Numbered from the stretch's first letter, positions 33,730 to 43,270 are shown. The stretch: 64,000 nucleotides of DNA from Halomonas sp. LBP4 (GCF_003202205.1 NZ_PDOG01000001.1:218507-282506); one strand, 5' to 3'. The notes: a model not told the origin generated them from the sequence alone. Numbers and translations are program-made.

Positions 33730-34371
33730 ATGTCCCGCCGGATCGCCGTGCTCACCGGTGACGTGATCGACTCGCGCAAGGTCGCCGATGCGGCCCGGCT
33801 GCACCGTGTGCTCGACGCCACCCTGGCCGAACTGGCCGAACGCCACGGGGGGCGCGGCGAGCGCTACCGGGGCGATGGCTTCCAGCTCGCCCTGCCCGAT
33901 GCCGAGGAAGCCATGACGGCCGCCGTCTGGTTGCGCGCCGCCCTGATCCAGCACTCGGAAACGCACCAGCGCTGGGACGCCCGCATCGCCGTGGCGGTCG
34001 GACAGGACGACTGGCAACCGGACGAGGGGGTCGCGGAGGCCGACGGTGAGGTCTTCGTGCGTTCGGGGCGCGCCCTGGACGCCCTCGATGCCAGCCATCT
34101 GGCGGTGGAACTGCTCGAGGGCCCGAACGACGGCTGCCTGGCGCTGCTGACCCGCTTCCTCGACGACCTGATCGACGGCTGGTCACGCTACTCCGCCGAG
34201 ATCGTCATCCTCAGCCTCGATCGGACGACCACCCAGCAGGCCCTGGCCGAACGACTGGGCATTCGCCAGCCCAGCGTGCACAAGCGCCTGCGCGCCGCTC
34301 GCTGGGAGCTGCTGGCCGATACCCTGGCCCATTTCGGGCAACGCCTCGCCAACCCGGAGGCGACCCCATGA
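33730..34371 (+). CDS. satD: SatD-like protein with C-terminal helix-turn-helix
   Basis: A 213-aa cytoplasmic protein. The N-terminal block AVLTGDVIDSRKV and the RYRGDGFQLAL motif are hallmarks of the SatD family, whose nucleotide-cyclase-like fold has no proven reaction. The C-terminal helices TTQQALAERLGIRQPSVHKR (about 167-186) form a helix-turn-helix, so the protein probably binds DNA. The stop overlaps the start of the DUF3307 membrane protein (ATGA), a pairing seen widely in bacteria. Upstream is an unusual repeated operator. SatD was first linked to acid tolerance in Streptococcus; the role here is unknown. Confidence 0.85.
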   Translation: MSRRIAVLTGDVIDSRKVADAARLHRVLDATLAELAERHGGRGERYRGDGFQLALPDAEEAMTAAVWLRAALIQHSETHQRWDARIAVAVGQDDWQPDEGVAEADGEVFVRSGRALDALDASHLAVELLEGPNDGCLALLTRFLDDLIDGWSRYSAEIVILSLDRTTTQQALAERLGIRQPSVHKRLRAARWELLADTLAHFGQRLANPEATP

Positions 34372-35126
34372 GTGCCGCCGCCCCGTCGCTGCTGCTGGGG
34401 CTGATCCTGGCCCACCTGATCGGGGATTTCCTGCTGCAACCCCGCCGCTGGGTCGAGGAGCGATACCGGCTGAAGCACCGCTCGTGGCGCCTGGCCCAGC
34501 ATGCCCTGCTGCATGGCCTGCTCGCCGGCGGGGTGCTGCTGATCGTCGCGGCGACCGCACCGGCCACGCGGGGGGCCACGGCCGTCGCGCTCGGCGCCCT
34601 GGTGGTCGCCGGCAGCCACTGGCTGATCGACCTGGCCAAGGTCCGGTTGCCGGCCGGCGAACTGCGCTGGTTCCTGCTCGACCAGGCCGGCCACCTGCTG
34701 GTGCTGCTGGGTCTCTGGCTGGCCTGGCTCGGCAGCCCGGCCGCGCTGCGGGAACTCGCCGCCTGGCTCACCTCGCCGGCGGTGCTCGGGGTGTCGGTCG
34801 CCTACCTGCTGGTGACGCGCCCCATGTCGATCGCCATCGCCCTGGTCATGCAGCGCTGGAGCGAGCAACTCGAGGACACCGGCACCCTGGCCCGGGCCGG
34901 GGCGCGCATCGGTGTGCTGGAGCGCCTCCTGGTGCTCACCCTGGTACTGCTCGACCAGCTCACCGCGGTCGGCTTCCTGCTCGCCGCCAAGTCGGTGCTG
35001 CGCTTCGGCGACCTGCGTGACTCGCGCGACCGCAAGCTCACCGAGTACGTCCTGCTCGGCACCCTGCTCAGCGTCTCCACCACCCTGGTGCTGGGCATGC
35101 TGGTGCGCCTGCTGCTGGAGGGTTGA
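34368..35126 (+). CDS. DUF3307 membrane protein
   Basis: Inner-membrane protein (252 aa) with about seven helices. The DUF3307 N-terminal signature is clear: LLLGLILAHLIGDFLLQP, followed by KHRSWRLAQHALLHG and HWLIDLAKVR, in which conserved His and Asp residues lie within or near membrane helices. Translationally coupled to satD by ATGA, so the two likely act together, SatD perhaps as cytoplasmic regulator of this protein. Transport or signalling role unknown. Confidence 0.88.
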   Translation: MSAAAPSLLLGLILAHLIGDFLLQPRRWVEERYRLKHRSWRLAQHALLHGLLAGGVLLIVAATAPATRGATAVALGALVVAGSHWLIDLAKVRLPAGELRWFLLDQAGHLLVLLGLWLAWLGSPAALRELAAWLTSPAVLGVSVAYLLVTRPMSIAIALVMQRWSEQLEDTGTLARAGARIGVLERLLVLTLVLLDQLTAVGFLLAAKSVLRFGDLRDSRDRKLTEYVLLGTLLSVSTTLVLGMLVRLLLEG

Positions 35127-35412
35127 TTCATGCGGCGAACGACCTCGAGCGACGCAAGGCCAACGCCACGCCGAGGGAATGACCGCCGACGAGGCTTGTG
35201 CCCCGGGGGAGTTCATGCACAAACTTCCTGAGAGAACGGGCAGCCGACACCGGCCATTGTCCGGACACGTACCGGCAGGCAAAATCGGCCAGAGCTTACC
35301 CTAGGAGCCTGTCGGACTTAATGCTGATCTACTGCGAGAGCCGGTCAAATCCGACAGGCTCCTAGCCGGGTTCAGACGAGCGTTTTCCCTTCTTCCCTTC
35401 CACGGAGGCCCC
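35127..35412. other. 286-bp intergenic region holding a long inverted repeat
   Basis: Non-coding between the DUF3307 and acetyltransferase genes. Apart from the perfect inverted repeat at 35301-35365 I see no gene and no clear promoter. Confidence 0.6.
35301..35365. repeat. 65-bp element with perfect 16-bp inverted terminal repeats, MITE-like
   Basis: CTAGGAGCCTGTCGGA (35301-35316) and its exact complement (35350-35365) enclose 33 bases. The outermost CTAG on each side could be a target duplication of a short non-autonomous transposable element, or the unit could be a REP-like or bidirectional terminator sequence. I find no second copy in this window and no transposase. Confidence 0.7.
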
Positions 35413-36006
35413 ATGGGCGATACACGACTCACCACCTGCCAGGGCCAGGACATTGCCCCCCATCTGGCGGCCCTGGCCCGCCTGCGCATCCGGGTGTTTC
35501 GCGACTTTCCCTATCTCTACGACGGCGACTTCGACTACGAGGCGGACTACCTGCGCCGCTATGCCGACTGTCCCGAGAGCCTGTTCGTGCTGGCCTTCGA
35601 TGGCGACGACCTGATCGGCGCCGCCACCGGCATGCCGCTGGTCGCGGATGTCGAGGCGTTCCGTGCCCCCTTCGAGCGAGCCGGGCTCGAGCCGGCCACG
35701 GTCTTCTACTACGGCGAGTCGGTGCTGCTGCCCGAGTACCGTGGCCGCGGCATCGGCAAGGCCTTCATGGCGGAGCGGGAACGGCATGCCGCCCGTGAAG
35801 GCTTTACCATCGCGGCCTTCTGCGCCGTCGAGCGTCCCGATGACCATCCACTCAAGCCCGCCGACTACGTGCCGCTGCACGGCTTCTGGCACTCCCGGGG
35901 CTACGAGCGCCAGCCCGATCTCGCCACCACCTTCCGCTGGAAGGACATCGGCGAACCGGCCGAGACCGACAAGCCCATGGTGTTCTGGCTGAAGCCGCTG
36001 GCATGA
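35413..36006 (+). CDS. GNAT-family acetyltransferase
   Basis: Predicted N-acetyltransferase (197 aa). The acetyl-CoA site is seen as ESVLLPEYRGRGIGKAFM (about residues 111-128) with the R-G-x-G-I-G core; the N-terminal helices LARLRIRVFRDFPYLYDGD are typical of a GNAT subgroup common in proteobacteria. Substrate unknown. ATG 35413 lies 47 bp after the inverted-repeat element; 141 bp separate it from proS, which has its own promoter. Confidence 0.9.
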   Translation: MGDTRLTTCQGQDIAPHLAALARLRIRVFRDFPYLYDGDFDYEADYLRRYADCPESLFVLAFDGDDLIGAATGMPLVADVEAFRAPFERAGLEPATVFYYGESVLLPEYRGRGIGKAFMAERERHAAREGFTIAAFCAVERPDDHPLKPADYVPLHGFWHSRGYERQPDLATTFRWKDIGEPAETDKPMVFWLKPLA

Positions 36007-36028
36007 GCCCCCGGACGAGCACCGCCTT

Positions 36029-36057
36029 TTGCCGCATATGGCGCTTGGCCGTACAAT
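36029..36057 (+). promoter_or_regulatory. Sigma-70 promoter of proS
   Basis: TTGCCG (36029-36034), a 17-bp spacer and TACAAT (36052-36057) give a near-consensus promoter about 90 bp before the proS start. Confidence 0.7.
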
Positions 36058-36147
36058 GCGCCAACTGCCGCCGACTCAGCGGCCCCGACTACGCCCTTCT
36101 GTCGAAGAAGACGTCCCAGAAGAACAGCTCGAGGAACCGCCGGACCC

Positions 36148-37849
<1,702 letters not shown>

Positions 37850-37869
<20 letters not shown>

Positions 37870-38533
37870 GCGAGGGATGGCCGCCGCCCTGCTGGTGGCG
37901 GCCGGCCTGCCGCCCGCCCTCGCCAACGAGGGCGGCACCTTCACGAGCGCCCTGCAGGCTGCACCAGCCATGGAGCAGCACCGGGCGGTGCGTACCCGGC
38001 CCGAGATCCCCGCCTCGCTGCGCACCACCCTGAACGCTTCGCTGGAGTCCCCGCGCTCGCCGGCCGAGATCTGGGCCGCCCGCCAGTGGTTCAACGACAT
38101 GGAGCCTCGCCTGACCCGTTTCGTGAAGGACCCGGCGCGGCGCACTGAACTGCTGCATCGCGCCTACCACGAGGCGCGCCTGGCCGGCCTGCCCCCGGAG
38201 CTGGTGCTGGCGGTGATCCAGGTGGAGAGCGCCTTCCAGGCGGAGGCCGTCTCCTCCGCCGGGGCCGTGGGGCTGATGCAGATCATGCCGTTCTGGATCC
38301 GCGAACTGGGACTGCCCGCCGATGACCTCAAGGATCCCTGGCGCAACCTGCGCTACGGCTGCACCATCCTCGCCCACTACCTGGCCGTGGAGCGCGGCGA
38401 TCTGACCCGGGCGCTGGCCCGCTACAACGGCAGCCTGGGGCAGACCTGGTACCCCGAGCGGGTGATGCGCGCCTGGCAGCGTCACTGGCGCCAACCCGGA
38501 GAGGGCGGCTCACGTGCCGCTGCACAGCGCTGA
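37850..38533 (+). CDS. Exported lytic transglycosylase (SLT domain)
   Basis: Cleaves the beta-1,4 MurNAc-GlcNAc bond of peptidoglycan in the periplasm. Catalytic glutamate in [20 protein letters not shown], then GLMQIMPFW and ARYNGS, as in Slt/MltC-type soluble transglycosylases. I chose the GTG at 37850, overlapping proS by 20 bp, because it gives a signal peptide with an Arg-Arg n-region (about 25-30 residues, ending PALA-NE). ATG 37877, with an AGGCGAGGG upstream, is the alternative and would leave an uncharged, very short signal. Length 227 aa from the GTG. Confidence 0.88.
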
Positions 38534-38555
38534 CATCGACCAAGGCGAGACAAGG

Positions 38556-41249
38556 ATGCCCGACACCATGGACAAGGACGCGAGCCAGGCCGACCCGACC
38601 GCCGGTATCGCCCGGGCGCTGAGCCGCACCGAGCGCGACTATCGCCGCCTGAGCCTCGGCCTCGCCGCCCTGCTGGCCCTGGCCATGGTGGTGATGCTCG
38701 CCATCCTGCTGTGGGCCGCCCGCGAGCAGAACCTGCAGCATGCCCGCCACACCCACGAGCAGATCGAGACCCAGCTCGAACAGATCCGCCGCCGACTGGT
38801 CGGCCAGGTACTGGACTACGCGATCTGGGACCTCAGCCACCTGGCCGTCCACGCCGACGACGGCCCGGACCGCGAGTGGCTGGAACTGGAGATGGGGGCC
38901 AACCTGCATGACAACCTGGGCATCGACCTGGCCCTGCTGGTGTCGGCCGACCAGGAGGTACTCTACGAGGTCCAGCGCGGTGAACCGCGTCCCCCCGCGA
39001 CCGACCACGGCCCCCTGCTGACCCAGAGTCGCCCCGCCACGACCCCCATGACATCGGGCTTCGCGCTCTGGCAGGAACGACCGGTGCTGTTCGCCACCGC
39101 GCCGGTACTCCCGGAAAGTGATCATCATGCCCAGGCCCCCTCGCCCCATCGGCTGCTCTTCGCCTTCGAGGTCGGCAATGGCCTCGCCCGGATACTGCGC
39201 GAGGCCACCAACCTGCCCGACCTGCGCCTCACCGACACTCCCGAACAGCCCGGCCGCCTGCCACTGCGCACCCGGACCGGCGAGCCCCTGGCCTGGCTGG
39301 AATGGACCCCCTCCGAGCCCGGCAGCGTGATGCTGCGCCAGTCGCTTCCCTGGCTGCTGCTCACCCTGCTGGGGCTGGGAGGCTTCTCCGCGCTGCTGTT
39401 CCGGCACCTGCGCCACCAGGCCCGGGCCAGCCTGGCGACCGTCGGGGAGCTGCGCCAGACCCAGTCGCGGCTGACGGCCCAGCAGCGTGCCTGGCACGAC
39501 CTGCGCGACTTGCACCTGCGGGACGCCAGCGAGGACGAGTTCATCACCGCCCTGCTCGAACGCAGCTCGCAGCTGCTCGATATCCCCAGGATCAGCCTCT
39601 GGCTGCTCGATGGCGGCGACGATCGCCTGATCTGCCACGCCAGTCTCGTACCGGAGACGGTCGGCGAGGAACTCTGCGGGGAGGATCTCGAGGCCTACCT
39701 GGTCGCCCTGCGCCGCACCCCGGTCCTGGTGGCCGATGATGCCCCCGCCGCCCCGCGCCTGACCGGCCTGCACGACCATCTCCACCGGCACGAGATCGCG
39801 TCGATGCTCGATATCGGCCTGTTCGTGGCCGGCGAGCTGCGTGGCGTGCTGTGCTGCGAGTCCCCCCGGCCGCGACACTGGCACACCGACGAGATCAACG
39901 CCCTGACCAGCTTCTCGGGCCTGCTCTGCCAGTTCGCCGAGTCGCTGCGCCGGCGCGAGGTGGAGCGCTCCCTGCACCGCCAGCTCCACCACGACGAGGT
40001 CACTGCCCTGCCGACCCTGCATGGGCTCGAGGAGCACATCGAGTCACTGCGGCGACAGGGCCCCTTCCAGGTGGGCATCCTTCACGTCAAGGGACTCAAC
40101 CAGATCAACGACAGCCTGGGCAAGGCCTTCGGCGATGCCGCCCTGCACGAGGTCGGCGAACTACTGCGCCGGCGGCTCGCCGCGCCGGCGCTACGGGGGG
40201 TGCCGGCGCGTCTCCCGGCCAACCGGCTCTGCCTGCTGCTGCCCGGCGACGATCGCAACGGCCTGCATGGCTGCCTGGTGGCCTTGCTCGACGAGCTCCA
40301 TGCCCACCCCTGGCTCAACGAGAACGCCCCGGCCACGCTGCACTTCTCGCTGGGCCTGGCCGGTTACCCACAAGACTCACGCGACCTCGACCGCCTGCTG
40401 CAGCGGGCCGAACTGGCCCTCGAACGCGCTCGCGGCGAGGCCCGTCACCGACTGGCCTTCTACGACGATGCCCTGGGGCAGTGGCAACGCCACCAGAGCC
40501 GGCTCGAGCGCGAGCTGCGCGATGCCATCACCCGGCGGGAGTTCCGGCTCTACTTCCAGCCCCAGTTCGACCCCGGCGGCCGTCTGCACGGGGCCGAGGC
40601 CCTGCTGCGCTGGGTGCACCCCGAGCGTGGCCTGCTCGCTCCCGATGACTTCATTGCCGAGGCCGAGCACAGCGGGTTGATCCAGCCGATCGGCGACTGG
40701 GTGCTCGAGGAGCTCCTGGCGCAGCTGACCGGACCGCTGCGGGACACCGACCTGGTGCTGGCGGTCAACGTCTCGGTGCAGCAGCTGCGCGACCATGGCT
40801 TCCCTGCGCGCGTCGAGGCCCTGCTGCAGACGCATGACCTGCCGCCGCATCGCCTGGTGCTGGAGGTGGTCGAGTCGCTGCTGGTGACGCCCGGCATCAT
40901 GCCGCGACTCGCCGCCCTGCGCGCCCTGGGGCTGTCGATCGCGCTGGACGATTTCGGCACCGGTTACTCCTCGCTACGCTACCTGCAGGAGCTCGAGGTG
41001 GACGAGATCAAGCTCGACAAGGTCTTTCTCGACCCGCTCAAGACGCGGCCGGACGCGCCCCTGGCCCGTTCGATCATCGCCCTGGCGCGGGCGCTGGACC
41101 TGCGCCTGGTGGCCGAAGGGGTGGAGACCGCCACCCAGGTGGATTTCCTGCACCGGCAGGGCGTGACCCTGATGCAGGGCTACCACCTGGCGCGTCCCGA
41201 GCCGATGGACGTCTTCCTGCGCCGGGTGGCGGGAAGCCGCGACGCCTGA
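38556..41249 (+). CDS. Membrane c-di-GMP phosphodiesterase: periplasmic sensor, GAF, degenerate GGDEF, EAL
   Basis: A multidomain protein (897 aa) that should hydrolyse c-di-GMP. TM1 (about 32-55), a periplasmic sensory region with CHASE4-like features (about 60-260), TM2 (about 265-286), a GAF domain (about 310-460), a GGDEF domain (about 480-630) and EAL (about 645-895). The cyclase motif is lost (PANRLC in the GGDEF position), whereas EAL keeps EALLRW, NVSVQQ, DDFGTGYSS and EGVET. ATG 38556 follows AAGGCGAG; a GTG at 38514 inside the previous gene is less likely. Confidence 0.9.
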   Translation: MPDTMDKDASQADPTAGIARALSRTERDYRRLSLGLAALLALAMVVMLAILLWAAREQNLQHARHTHEQIETQLEQIRRRLVGQVLDYAIWDLSHLAVHADDGPDREWLELEMGANLHDNLGIDLALLVSADQEVLYEVQRGEPRPPATDHGPLLTQSRPATTPMTSGFALWQERPVLFATAPVLPESDHHAQAPSPHRLLFAFEVGNGLARILREATNLPDLRLTDTPEQPGRLPLRTRTGEPLAWLEWTPSEPGSVMLRQSLPWLLLTLLGLGGFSALLFRHLRHQARASLATVGELRQTQSRLTAQQRAWHDLRDLHLRDASEDEFITALLERSSQLLDIPRISLWLLDGGDDRLICHASLVPETVGEELCGEDLEAYLVALRRTPVLVADDAPAAPRLTGLHDHLHRHEIASMLDIGLFVAGELRGVLCCESPRPRHWHTDEINALTSFSGLLCQFAESLRRREVERSLHRQLHHDEVTALPTLHGLEEHIESLRRQGPFQVGILHVKGLNQINDSLGKAFGDAALHEVGELLRRRLAAPALRGVPARLPANRLCLLLPGDDRNGLHGCLVALLDELHAHPWLNENAPATLHFSLGLAGYPQDSRDLDRLLQRAELALERARGEARHRLAFYDDALGQWQRHQSRLERELRDAITRREFRLYFQPQFDPGGRLHGAEALLRWVHPERGLLAPDDFIAEAEHSGLIQPIGDWVLEELLAQLTGPLRDTDLVLAVNVSVQQLRDHGFPARVEALLQTHDLPPHRLVLEVVESLLVTPGIMPRLAALRALGLSIALDDFGTGYSSLRYLQELEVDEIKLDKVFLDPLKTRPDAPLARSIIALARALDLRLVAEGVETATQVDFLHRQGVTLMQGYHLARPEPMDVFLRRVAGSRDA

Positions 41250-41271
41250 GACACCCGGCCCTTCCCGACGC

Positions 41272-42501
41272 TCAGGCGGGCCGGATCAGCTCCGCCTCGG
41301 CCAGCATGCCCAGCAAGGCGCTCGCATCGGCCTCGATCCGTTCCGTCGACACGCCGCCAAAGTGCTCACTCAGCAGGTCGGCGATCTCACCGGCCGTCAG
41401 CGCCTCGTGGGACAACAGCGTCCATACCGCCCGCCCACTGGCATTGAGCCGATGGATGGCGCCGCTCGGGGCGTGGATCAGGAAGAGATCGTCGCCGAGG
41501 GGATAGTCGCGCACCCTTTCCCGCACCCGCCAACGCCGGTCGGCCGGCACCCGGGACGCGACACGGGACGCGGGGCGATGACCGGTCAACGATACCGCAG
41601 CCGAACCGTGGGCGGGTGACGGGCCGGCCAGTTGGGTGGCCAGGCAGCGCGCGGCTGCCAGGGGTTCGGCGTAGCGCAACAGCACGCAGGGCAGCGACGC
41701 CATCAGCGGCAGGAAGCGTTCCATCAGCGTCTCGCTGGGTTGGGCGTGGGCAAGGTGCTGACACAGCAGCTGCAACAGCCCCTCCCCCGGTGCCAGCGCG
41801 ATGAATTCCGGCGTGGCCAGCGTTGCGTCCCGTTCGAGCAACACGATGGCCCCCAGCGGAAGACACTCGCCGTGTCTCGCCTGCAGGGCCTCCGGCAGGA
41901 CGAGGTACCGGTAGCGCTCGTCCTCGGGGCCGGCATGTCGCTCGGCGAAGGCGTGCAGGGCGGGATCGAGACGGGTCGGCAGCGGCAGGCGAAGGCGGGG
42001 AGCGATCCCCAGCGCCATGCCCTCGCCGGCCGGCGTCAGCGCCAGGACGTCATCGCCGAAGACGCGGTGGCCGGCGGTGGCGCAGGCCGCGGCCAGGGTG
42101 CTCTTGCCGGCACGGTGCGACTCGGGAAAGAGCACCAGCCGGCCGGCGACCTCCGCCGCACCGCAGTGCAGGCCGATCAGCTCGGGATGAGACGTGAAGA
42201 AGGCACCGATCAGGTCGGCGACCAGGCTGCAGGCCGCGGCCACCGGGGTGGGCAGGTGCAGCCCGCGGGGCAGCTCGGGAGAGTGCTGGCGATACCCCCG
42301 TCCGGCGCCCCGCGATTCGCGAGCCAGACGGATCGCCGGTGCCGGCCCGCGAGGCGTCAGAGGAAACGACCGCCAACCGGGCGTGACGTCGCCAAGCAGG
42401 CGCTGCACCTCGGGGGCGTCGTTCAGGCGAAGCACCGCCCCCAGGCCCTCGAAACCCAGGTCCTGCACCCGCATGCCGTCAGGCGGAACCGGAGCCGACA
42501 T
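41272..42501 (-). CDS. HPr-kinase-like domain fused to PqqD/RRE domain
   Basis: A two-domain protein (409 aa). The N-terminal about 300 residues resemble the HprK C-terminal kinase fold: a P-loop ESHRAGKSTLAAA (about 127-139) and FGDDVLAL (148-155) with the acidic pair expected for catalysis. The last 85 residues form a PqqD-type RiPP recognition element (YPLGDDLFLIHAPSGAIHRL, then SGRAVWTLL). HPr-kinase relatives phosphorylate lasso peptides such as paeninodin. ATG 42501 shares a base with the stop of the upstream repeat-peptide gene (TGATG; a GTG at 42504 is also possible). Substrate assignment to that peptide is inference. Confidence 0.82.
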   Translation of the reverse strand: MSAPVPPDGMRVQDLGFEGLGAVLRLNDAPEVQRLLGDVTPGWRSFPLTPRGPAPAIRLARESRGAGRGYRQHSPELPRGLHLPTPVAAACSLVADLIGAFFTSHPELIGLHCGAAEVAGRLVLFPESHRAGKSTLAAACATAGHRVFGDDVLALTPAGEGMALGIAPRLRLPLPTRLDPALHAFAERHAGPEDERYRYLVLPEALQARHGECLPLGAIVLLERDATLATPEFIALAPGEGLLQLLCQHLAHAQPSETLMERFLPLMASLPCVLLRYAEPLAAARCLATQLAGPSPAHGSAAVSLTGHRPASRVASRVPADRRWRVRERVRDYPLGDDLFLIHAPSGAIHRLNASGRAVWTLLSHEALTAGEIADLLSEHFGGVSTERIEADASALLGMLAEAELIRPA

Positions 42502-42833
42502 CACCAGCGACTCGGCCCGTGGTAGTCGGGATAAAGGTCATGCGTATGGTAATGGTAGGTATGGCGATGGTAGCCGCCGCTGGGGCGACTGTAGCTGGGG
42601 CGGGAGTAGCTGGGGCGGCTGTAACTGGGTCGGGAGTAGCTGGGACGGCTGTAACCGGATCGGCGGTAGCGACGGTCGCGCGGCTCGTCATGCCAGGCCT
42701 GGGCCTGGCCCAGGCTGAAGAGGGTCGGGGCCACATAGGCGCCGGCGATGCCGACGCCCAGGGTGGCGAGCAGGCGGCGGCGGTTCAGGCGTTTGCCTTC
42801 GTCGGGAGTGGTATCGTGACGCTGCGCTTTCAT
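42501..42833 (-). CDS. Tat-type secreted YSRPS-repeat, His/Tyr-rich small protein
   Basis: A 110-aa protein I do not recognise by family. Residues 1-17 are charged, NRRRLLATLGVGIAGAY (17-33) begins a twin-arginine-like signal, and AQA-W (44-47) is a plausible cleavage site. The mature part starts with a basic stretch, then five perfect YSRPS repeats (61-85), then a His/Tyr tail HRHTYHYHTHDLYPDY, and a terminal Trp. It has the look of a peptide-modification substrate. A strong AGGAGA precedes ATG 42833. Translationally coupled to the HprK-PqqD gene. The Tyr/His tail could bind metal. Confidence 0.8.
   Translation of the reverse strand: MKAQRHDTTPDEGKRLNRRRLLATLGVGIAGAYVAPTLFSLGQAQAWHDEPRDRRYRRSGYSRPSYSRPSYSRPSYSRPSYSRPSGGYHRHTYHYHTHDLYPDYHGPSRW
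42579..42653 (-). repeat. Five tandem 15-bp units encoding YSRPS
   Basis: Seventy-five bases in five units of 15 bp. The serine codon between Tyr and Arg alternates AGY/TCC along the array, so the array probably grew by duplicating a 30-bp (two-unit) block. Protein sequence is identical in all copies. Confidence 0.95.
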
Positions 42834-42954
42834 GACACTGTCTCCTGGTTATCGAACAGTGTTCATGATACTCGTCGCGCCCGCATCGTTCCAGTTGACG
42901 ACGGCACCTGGCCGACGCTTGCCCGCTATTTCCTCGAGGCCTGCACATTCGCAC

Positions 42955-42981
42955 AAAAAAAGCCGACCCAAGCGGGTCGGC
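42955..42981 (-). terminator. Rho-independent terminator of the 37-aa protein gene
   Basis: On the minus strand: GCCGACCC, loop GCTT, GGGTCGGC, then seven T residues. It lies 50 bp after the stop of the small membrane protein and 120 bp before the repeat-peptide gene. Confidence 0.85.
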
Positions 42982-42985
42982 GACT

Positions 42986-43002
42986 GGGGGGTCGAACCCC
43001 CC
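42986..43002. other. G6/C6 hairpin with TCGAA loop
   Basis: GGGGGG (42986-42991), TCGAA, CCCCCC (42997-43002). It stands between the small gene and its terminator. It looks superficially like a tRNA T-arm but has no tRNA body around it. Confidence 0.6.
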
Positions 43003-43030
43003 TCCCCTGACGACTCTGTGAGCGGCTGGC

Positions 43031-43144
43031 TCAGTGCTTCTTCTTGCGATGGTCGCGAATGATGAATCCGATCCAGCCACCCAGGAAGGCGATCATCATC
43101 GCGACGGTGACCAGCCCGAAGATTACGGCGTCATCCCAGTACAT
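43031..43144 (-). CDS. 37-aa single-pass membrane protein
   Basis: A very short gene with a complete expression unit: FNR/ANR-like box, -10 element, GGGAGGAC ribosome-binding site, ATG 43144, and terminator at 42955. The protein has a short acidic start (MYWDD), one hydrophobic helix (about residues 6-29) and a basic C-terminus RDHRKKKH, giving a likely N-out, C-in orientation. It is in the size range of respiratory accessory peptides (CcoQ, CydX), but I do not recognise its family. Anaerobic or micro-oxic induction is inferred. Confidence 0.75.
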   Translation of the reverse strand: MYWDDAVIFGLVTVAMMIAFLGGWIGFIIRDHRKKKH

Positions 43145-43177
43145 GGTGCTGTCCTCCCGTCTCGATGTGTTGGGAGG

Positions 43178-43219
43178 ACTGTAGCCCGTCGGCGCCGGGG
43201 AGTTTCTGACCTGAATCAA
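43178..43219 (-). promoter_or_regulatory. Class II FNR/ANR-type promoter of the 37-aa gene
   Basis: On the minus strand TTGATTCAGGTCAG (43206-43219) matches the ANR box TTGAT-N4-GTCAA at nine of ten positions. A TACAGT -10 sits at 43178-43183. If transcription begins near 43171, the box centre (43212.5) is 41.5 bp upstream, the spacing of class II FNR-activated promoters. Confidence 0.65.
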
Positions 43220-43256
43220 GTTTGCCGCCGGCGATGCCGGCGGCCCGGGCATGGAG

Positions 43257-43270
43257 TTGACACAGGTCAG
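43257..43270 (+). promoter_or_regulatory. Second FNR/ANR-like half-match, inverted relative to the first
   Basis: TTGACACAGGTCAG on the plus strand is identical at 12 of 14 positions to the minus-strand box at 43206-43219, forming an inverted pair 37 bp apart. It lies next to the SlyD-like stop codon, so it may alternatively be one arm of a hairpin ending that gene's transcript. Confidence 0.4.

Noticed and set aside
42579..42653. Tandem repeats as a CRISPR or minisatellite
   Set aside because: Units are contiguous without spacers, a multiple of three, in frame, and encode identical residues within a gene with a good ribosome-binding site.
42986..43002. Possible tRNA T-arm
   Set aside because: The stem and loop look like a T-arm, but no acceptor, D or anticodon arms can be built around it and the loop is not TTCRA-type.
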